NCBI GenBank assembly: GCA_018402345.1
Contig: JAGYIV010000016.1
Coordinates: 186,001 to 250,000 of the forward strand
Length of the DNA stretch: 64,000 bases
Reading direction: 5' to 3'
From: Terrimicrobiaceae bacterium
GTDB lineage: Bacteria; Verrucomicrobiota; Verrucomicrobiia; Chthoniobacterales; Terrimicrobiaceae
Shown here one piece after another: positions 59,577 to 64,000 of this stretch. The position numbers were made by a program, and so were the translations under genes. Position 1 is the first letter of the stretch. Each line of letters opens with the position of its first letter. The notes beneath the pieces are model-generated. The model made no database searches. It saw nothing but the letters and a program-made list of their open reading frames with translations, and was not told the origin of the DNA.

Positions 59577-60528
59577 GGTCGAGAGCTTTGAGAAAGTCGC
59601 GTTTCACTTGGTCGAGGGTGCCCGGGATGCGCGCGCCGGATGCCATTTTGTGGCCCCCGCCACGGAATTCGCGGCAGACCTTGCAGACATCGACCTCTGG
59701 GATTTTCGAGCGGGCGCTGACGCGGATGTTTCCGTCCTCGAGTTCCTCGAAGAAGACAGCGGCTTCCACGCCCTCGACGGCGCGGAGGTGGTCGATGATG
59801 CCCTCATTGTCCTCCGGGAGAACGCGGAGTTCGCGGGCCACGGCAAGGGGGAGTGCAAAGGAGGCGATGCGGTCACCGCTGTGGAACTCGGCTGTGTTGA
59901 GCGCGTGGCGAAGGAGTTCGAAGCGGCGGCGGGGGTGGCAGTCATACATGTCCCGGGAGAGGGCGGCGACATCGACACCGCGGGAGATGAGGTGCGAGGC
60001 GGCGGCGAAGGTGCGCTCGTTCGTGCCCTCGTATTGGAATGATCCGGTATCGGTCGAGATGGCGGCGAAGAGGTTCGAGGCCATGTCGCGGGAGATCGGG
60101 GCGCCGATGTGTTGGAAAAACTCCACGAGGATTTGTCCGGTCGCCGGTGCTGAGGGATCGACATGATTGAGGGAGCCGTATTGCTCGTTGCTGACGTGGT
60201 GGTCGATATTGAGGAGCGGGATGTCTTTCGGGATCGCCTTGAGGACGGTGCCGAGGCGATTTTTCACGGAGGTATCGAGGGCGACAAACGCATCGCAGGC
60301 GATTGGTGTCTCCGGGGGCATGGCCACGAGTTCGTGGCGTGGAAGGTAGCGGAATTTCGAGGTTGCGCCCTCTTCGTTCAGGGCGATAACTTTTTTCCCT
60401 GTCGATTCGAGCCAGAGCGCGAAGGCGATGGTCGAACCGAGGGCATCGGCGTCGGGGCGGAGGTGGCTTGCGACGCCCACGGTGCGGGCGTCGCGGAGGG
60501 CGTCGGCGATGGAATTGAAGTCATTCAT
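59554..60528 (-). CDS. nrnA: DHH family phosphoesterase, NrnA-like
   Basis: NrnA degrades very short oligonucleotides and pAp. The 324-residue protein has the DHH domain (VASHLRPDADALGSTIAFAL, ALDTSVKNRLG, LLNIDHHVSNEQYGSL) and a DHHA1 domain with FRGGGHKMASGARIPG at about residue 296. The metal-binding acids and histidines are all present. It is embedded in the rbfA-truB run, a common bacterial arrangement, and overlaps both neighbours. Confidence 0.92.
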   Translation of the reverse strand: MNDFNSIADALRDARTVGVASHLRPDADALGSTIAFALWLESTGKKVIALNEEGATSKFRYLPRHELVAMPPETPIACDAFVALDTSVKNRLGTVLKAIPKDIPLLNIDHHVSNEQYGSLNHVDPSAPATGQILVEFFQHIGAPISRDMASNLFAAISTDTGSFQYEGTNERTFAAASHLISRGVDVAALSRDMYDCHPRRRFELLRHALNTAEFHSGDRIASFALPLAVARELRVLPEDNEGIIDHLRAVEGVEAAVFFEELEDGNIRVSARSKIPEVDVCKVCREFRGGGHKMASGARIPGTLDQVKRDFLKALDHEIHNRN

Positions 60529-60883
60529 TGGGTTCGGGATTTTCGTCGACCAGGCCTAGTTCGTCCATGAGATGGATGATGCGGGATCCGCGCTCGATCG
60601 ACCCGTCGAGGTGGAAATGGAGATGCGGGGTTTGTTTCATTTTGATGCGCTTGTTGAGTTCGGACTGGATGCGCACGCGGGCGTCCTCGAGTCCTTGCAT
60701 GGTCTTGCGCCGGGCCTGGGCGTTGCCCAGGGCGGAGATGTAAACGTGGGCCTGCTTGAGGTCCGGTGTGATATCCACCGAGGCGACGGTGATGAGAGCG
60801 TCGCGGATATCGATTTCGCGTGGAATGATGACGCCGAGTTCGCGTTTCAAAACTTCGCACACCCGGGCGAGGCGGTTGATCAT
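60521..60883 (-). CDS. rbfA: 30S ribosome-binding factor
   Basis: RbfA assists late maturation of the 30S subunit and 16S rRNA 5'-end processing, particularly in the cold. The 120-residue protein shows RLARVCEVLKRELGVIIPRE, a type-II KH fold with ITVASVDITPDLKQAHVYIS, and KQTPHLHFHLDGSIERGSRI near the C-terminus. It starts at ATG 60883, 39 bases after infB, and overlaps nrnA by 8 bases. Confidence 0.94.
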   Translation of the reverse strand: MINRLARVCEVLKRELGVIIPREIDIRDALITVASVDITPDLKQAHVYISALGNAQARRKTMQGLEDARVRIQSELNKRIKMKQTPHLHFHLDGSIERGSRIIHLMDELGLVDENPEPNE

Positions 60884-60922
60884 GGCTTTGAGTGGGTTCG
60901 CGGGGTTGGACCGCGGGGTTTA

Positions 60923-63043
60923 TCAGAGCTTCTGGGGGATTTTCTCGAGTGTGTAGCACTCGATGACATCCTCCGGCATGTATTCGCTGAAGTCGCCCAG
61001 TTTGATGCCGCACTCCAACCCGGCGCGGACCTCCTTGACGTCGTCAGCGAAGCGTTTGAGCGTGGCGAGGCCGCCGTCGTAGATCGGTTGGCGGCGGCGC
61101 AGAACGCGGGCGCGGGCGGTGCGGGCGATCCGGCCATCGGTGACGAGGCAGCCCGCGACCTTGCCGCGGCTGAGGTCGAAAACCTGCTTGACCTCGGCAT
61201 GGCCGATGATGGCCTCGCGGAGTTCGGGAGCCAGCATGCCGCTCATGGCATCGCGGACCTGGTCGATGAGTTCGTAAATGATGCTGTAGAGCTTGATCTG
61301 AACGCCCTCACGCTTTGCGGTGGTGGCGGCGGTGTTTTCGGTTTTCGTGTTGAAGCCGATGACGATGGCATTTGACGCGCTGGCGAGGAGGACGTCCGAC
61401 TCGGTGATCGGGCCTGCGGCGGTGTGGATGAGGTCGAGGGAGATTTTCTTTTGCGGGATGTCCTTGAGCGAGGCGGCAACTGCTTCGAGCGATCCTTGGA
61501 CATCGCACTTGAGGATGGCCTTGAGGGTCGGTTTTTGGTCCTCTGCCAGGCTGGCGAAGAGATTTTCAAGGGTGGCGCGCTGTGGGGCGGCGAGTTTGGT
61601 GCTGCGGAGGTCCGTCAGGCGTTCCTCGCTGAGGATGCGAGCGGATTTTTCGGAGTCCATGACCACGAGTTCGTCACCCGCGTTGGGGAGGCCGCTGAGG
61701 CCGAGGATCTTGACCGGGGTCGAGGGTGGGGCCTCCTTCAGGGGTTTTCCGAGGTCGTTGATGAGTTGCTTCACCTTACCCCAGTGGTTGCCGCAGATGA
61801 AGACATCTCCCTGACGGAGTGTGCCCATGCGAACGATAACGGTGGCAGTGGGGCCACGGCCCTGCTCGACCTGGGCCTCGATGACGGTGCACCTGGCATC
61901 GACAGTCGGGCTGGCGCCGAGTTCGAGCAATTCGGCCTCGAGAAGCATGAGGTCGAGAAGATCGTTGATGCCGGTGCCCTTGGTGGCGCTGACGCCGACG
62001 CAGATGGTGCTGCCGCCCCAGTCCTCGGGGGTGAGATCCTGTTCCTGGAGTTGTTGTTTCACGCGGTCGGGGTTCGCCGAAGGAAGGTCGATCTTGTTGA
62101 TGGCGACGACGATTTTGACGTTGGCCGCCTTGGCGTGGGAGATGGCCTCGAGGGTTTGGGGCATGAGCCCGTCATCCGCCGCAACGACGATGACGGCGAT
62201 GTCTGTGACATTCGCTCCGCGTGCGCGCATGGCGGTGAATGCCGCATGGCCCGGGGTGTCGAGGAAGGTGATTTTCTGGCCGCTGCGCTCGACGCTGTAG
62301 GCGCCGATGTGCTGGGTGATGCCGCCCGCTTCGCCTGCGGCGACGCGTGTTTTGCGAATGGCGTCGAGGAGCGAGGTCTTGCCGTGGTCGACGTGTCCCA
62401 TGAACGTAATGATCGGGGCGCGTGTGACGACTTCGTCTGCCTTGGGGGGCTCGGGTTCCTTCGGGGCCTCGATTTTCTGCTCGACCTTGTGGTGTCCCTT
62501 CGAGGTGTCCTTCTTTTCGCGTTCGAAGACAAAGCCGTGGAGTTCGCACACCTTGGCGGCGATGTCCGGCTCGATCGTCTGGTTCAGATTCGCGAAGATC
62601 GAGAGGGACATGAGGTCCTTGATGAGCTGGAAAGGCTTTAGATCGAGCTGTTCGGCGAGGGTTTTGACGATGATCGGAGGTTTGAGACTGATGACTTTTT
62701 TTCCATCCGTTTCGACAACCGGTTCTTCCACGGCCTCTGGGGCAGGTGCGGGCTCCGGTTCCGGTTCGGGCTCGGGAGCGGCGACTGGTTCCGGGGTGGG
62801 CGGTTTCGGTGCGCCGAGCGGGCGGATCAGTGGCTTGAGCGGGGTTCCGGACGTGGAGGTTTTTTTGACCTTTTTGGACGGTTCGAGGAGATCGACAGTC
62901 GGGCCTTGGACTTTTGGTTTTGGGGGTTCCTTGGCAGGGGAGGATTCCGTCGAATCAGCGGCGGGGCGGGTGGAACGCGACCCAGCCCGCCGGGCGGTGG
63001 CGGGTTTTTTGTCGGTGGATTTTTTTTGGAGTTTCTCTGCCAT
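60923..63043 (-). CDS. infB: Translation initiation factor IF-2
   Basis: IF-2 is the GTPase that brings fMet-tRNA to the 30S subunit. Starting at ATG 63043 ([14 protein letters not shown]; a TTG two codons earlier is possible), it has 706 residues. After a basic, Pro-rich tail with a Glu-Pro run (PEPEPEPEP) comes an IF2-N domain ([20 protein letters not shown]). The G domain follows with [16 protein letters not shown] (G1), [10 protein letters not shown] (G3) and AINKIDLP (G4), then domains II-IV ending in [20 protein letters not shown]. It lies 40 bases after nusA, with no ylxR gene between. Confidence 0.97.
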   Translation of the reverse strand: MAEKLQKKSTDKKPATARRAGSRSTRPAADSTESSPAKEPPKPKVQGPTVDLLEPSKKVKKTSTSGTPLKPLIRPLGAPKPPTPEPVAAPEPEPEPEPAPAPEAVEEPVVETDGKKVISLKPPIIVKTLAEQLDLKPFQLIKDLMSLSIFANLNQTIEPDIAAKVCELHGFVFEREKKDTSKGHHKVEQKIEAPKEPEPPKADEVVTRAPIITFMGHVDHGKTSLLDAIRKTRVAAGEAGGITQHIGAYSVERSGQKITFLDTPGHAAFTAMRARGANVTDIAVIVVAADDGLMPQTLEAISHAKAANVKIVVAINKIDLPSANPDRVKQQLQEQDLTPEDWGGSTICVGVSATKGTGINDLLDLMLLEAELLELGASPTVDARCTVIEAQVEQGRGPTATVIVRMGTLRQGDVFICGNHWGKVKQLINDLGKPLKEAPPSTPVKILGLSGLPNAGDELVVMDSEKSARILSEERLTDLRSTKLAAPQRATLENLFASLAEDQKPTLKAILKCDVQGSLEAVAASLKDIPQKKISLDLIHTAAGPITESDVLLASASNAIVIGFNTKTENTAATTAKREGVQIKLYSIIYELIDQVRDAMSGMLAPELREAIIGHAEVKQVFDLSRGKVAGCLVTDGRIARTARARVLRRRQPIYDGGLATLKRFADDVKEVRAGLECGIKLGDFSEYMPEDVIECYTLEKIPQKL

Positions 63044-63083
63044 AGTCAAATTGTGTGCCCGGGGGAGCGTTCATGGGTTTCCG

Positions 63084-64000
63084 TCAGGCGGCGGGTGTGC
63101 CGTTCAATGCCTGAGCCGCCTCGAGGATTCTCTTGCCGGTTTCGATGTCGGATCCGAGGGCCTCAGCGATATCTTCGGGGCCGGCCAGCACGATGACCTC
63201 GATGGAGTTCATGCCCCCAGCGGCGAGTTTTTGGGCCTGTTCCTCGCTGATGCCGAGATCGCCGGCGATCGAGTGGGCGGCCTCCTCGGTCTTTGTCTGG
63301 AGTGCCCGCTCTTCGCGCTTGTCCTCTTGGATATCGACGTCCCATCCGCACATTTTGGAAGTGAGGCGGGCGTTTTGGCCCTTGCGGCCGATGGCGATGG
63401 AGAGATCCTCCTTGTCCACGAGGACGTGGATGGTTTTGGAGGCTGCGTCGGCGGTAATGGAGCGGATTTTGGCGGGTTTGAGGGCCGCCACGACAAAGTT
63501 CGCGGGATCGGGGTCCCAACGGATGATATCTACTTTTTCGTTGTTGAGTTCGCGGACGATGTTTTTGACACGAGCACCGCGCATGCCGACGCAGGCGCCG
63601 ACGGGATCGACTTTCGGATCCTCGCTGTGAACGGCCACCTTAGTGCGGAAGCCGGCTTCGCGGGCGATGACCTTGAGTTCCACAGTGCGGTCGGCGATTT
63701 CGCTGACCTCGAGTTCGAAGAGGCGGCGGACGAAGTTCGGGTGGCTGCGGGAGAGGATGATTTCCGGGCCGCGGCTGCCGGATTCGACGGCGACGACGTA
63801 GGCGCGGACGCGGTCGCCGATGTTGTAGTCCTCTGTCATGACGCGCTCGCGGGATGGCATAACGCCCTCGAACTTGCCGAGGTCGATAATGACGTCTGAT
63901 CGATCGAACCGGCGGACGGTGCCGGTGACGATCTCACCGGCGCGGTCCTTGAATTCGGCGTAGATCATCTCGCGTTCGATCTGGCGGAGGCGTTGGTTGA
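63084..64000 (-). CDS. nusA: Transcription termination/antitermination factor NusA, C-terminal part
   Basis: NusA binds RNA polymerase and modulates pausing and termination. The frame is open to the right edge, so the N-terminus is missing; an apparent ATG at 63968 is internal, because the residues before it (QRLRQIERE) match NusA. Visible are the S1 domain (GEIVTGTVRRFDRSDVIIDL), then KH1 and KH2 (VGACVGMRGARVKNIVREL and DLSIAIGRKGQNARLTSKMC). A short helix-hairpin-helix tail follows (ISEEQAQKLAAGGMNSIEVI). It is the first visible gene of the nusA-infB run. Confidence 0.96.
   Translation of the reverse strand, partial: NQRLRQIEREMIYAEFKDRAGEIVTGTVRRFDRSDVIIDLGKFEGVMPSRERVMTEDYNIGDRVRAYVVAVESGSRGPEIILSRSHPNFVRRLFELEVSEIADRTVELKVIAREAGFRTKVAVHSEDPKVDPVGACVGMRGARVKNIVRELNNEKVDIIRWDPDPANFVVAALKPAKIRSITADAASKTIHVLVDKEDLSIAIGRKGQNARLTSKMCGWDVDIQEDKREERALQTKTEEAAHSIAGDLGISEEQAQKLAAGGMNSIEVIVLAGPEDIAEALGSDIETGKRILEAAQALNGTPAA

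Overview
This window looks like the chromosome of a member of the Verrucomicrobiota. The GC content is high and the genes are densely packed. Supporting signs are a PEP-CTERM protein built of autotransporter-type beta-strand repeats, a three-gene sdhCAB operon of the long-SdhA, single-cytochrome-b type, and two GH1 glycosidases. The phylum assignment is an inference from gene content, and nothing here fixes a genus. No phage, integrase, transposase or CRISPR array was seen.

Layout. 0-1.2 kb: the 5' part of an alkaline-phosphatase-family gene that lacks the usual nucleophile serine, a tRNA-Gln, and a decayed DUF2283 gene. 1.3-7 kb: the succinate dehydrogenase operon, ridA, and an overlapping MEKHLA/rRNA-methyltransferase pair followed by a 99-bp inverted-repeat element. 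7.2-11.7 kb: an SMP-30 lactonase, GMC oxidoreductase and MFS transporter module, then a small exported protein. 11.7-16.9 kb: an accessory island with a gutted AAA/DUF4143 gene, a repeat-bearing gene-free stretch, a Fic protein, VapBC, a DUF4160/DUF2442 pair and BrnTA; its right part is visibly AT-rich. 17-22.8 kb: a heavy-metal RND efflux operon with a small His-rich exported protein. 22.8-31.9 kb: a second VapBC, GH1 glycosidases, a 5'-truncated PEP-CTERM beta-strand-repeat protein and two flavoproteins.

31.9-38.7 kb: coaD, then nuoIJKLMN without nuoA-H. 38.7-42.8 kb: a NUDIX hydrolase and two tandem GspE/PilB ATPases. 42.8-51 kb: murA/prmC, phosphotransacetylase split into two genes, folP, a MauE/DoxX-like membrane protein, a bifunctional-nuclease-family protein, aroK, infC (predicted to start at AUU) and a HAD phosphatase. 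51-64 kb: one long minus-strand run, nusA-infB-rbfA-nrnA-truB-ribF, followed without a break by a circularly permuted ATP-grasp/alpha-E fusion, two transglutaminases, an SDR, a polyprenyl synthase and a lipoprotein.

The most interesting candidate system is the ATP-grasp/alpha-E plus double transglutaminase module at 53.7-57.9 kb. It is a predicted peptide-ligation and transfer system of unknown substrate, and here it is translationally chained to the translation-factor operon. Other notable points are the AUU start of infC, the nucleophile-less PhoA homologue, the isolated nuoIJKLMN block, and the repeat elements at 7.0-7.2, 12.2-12.9 and 25.7 kb.
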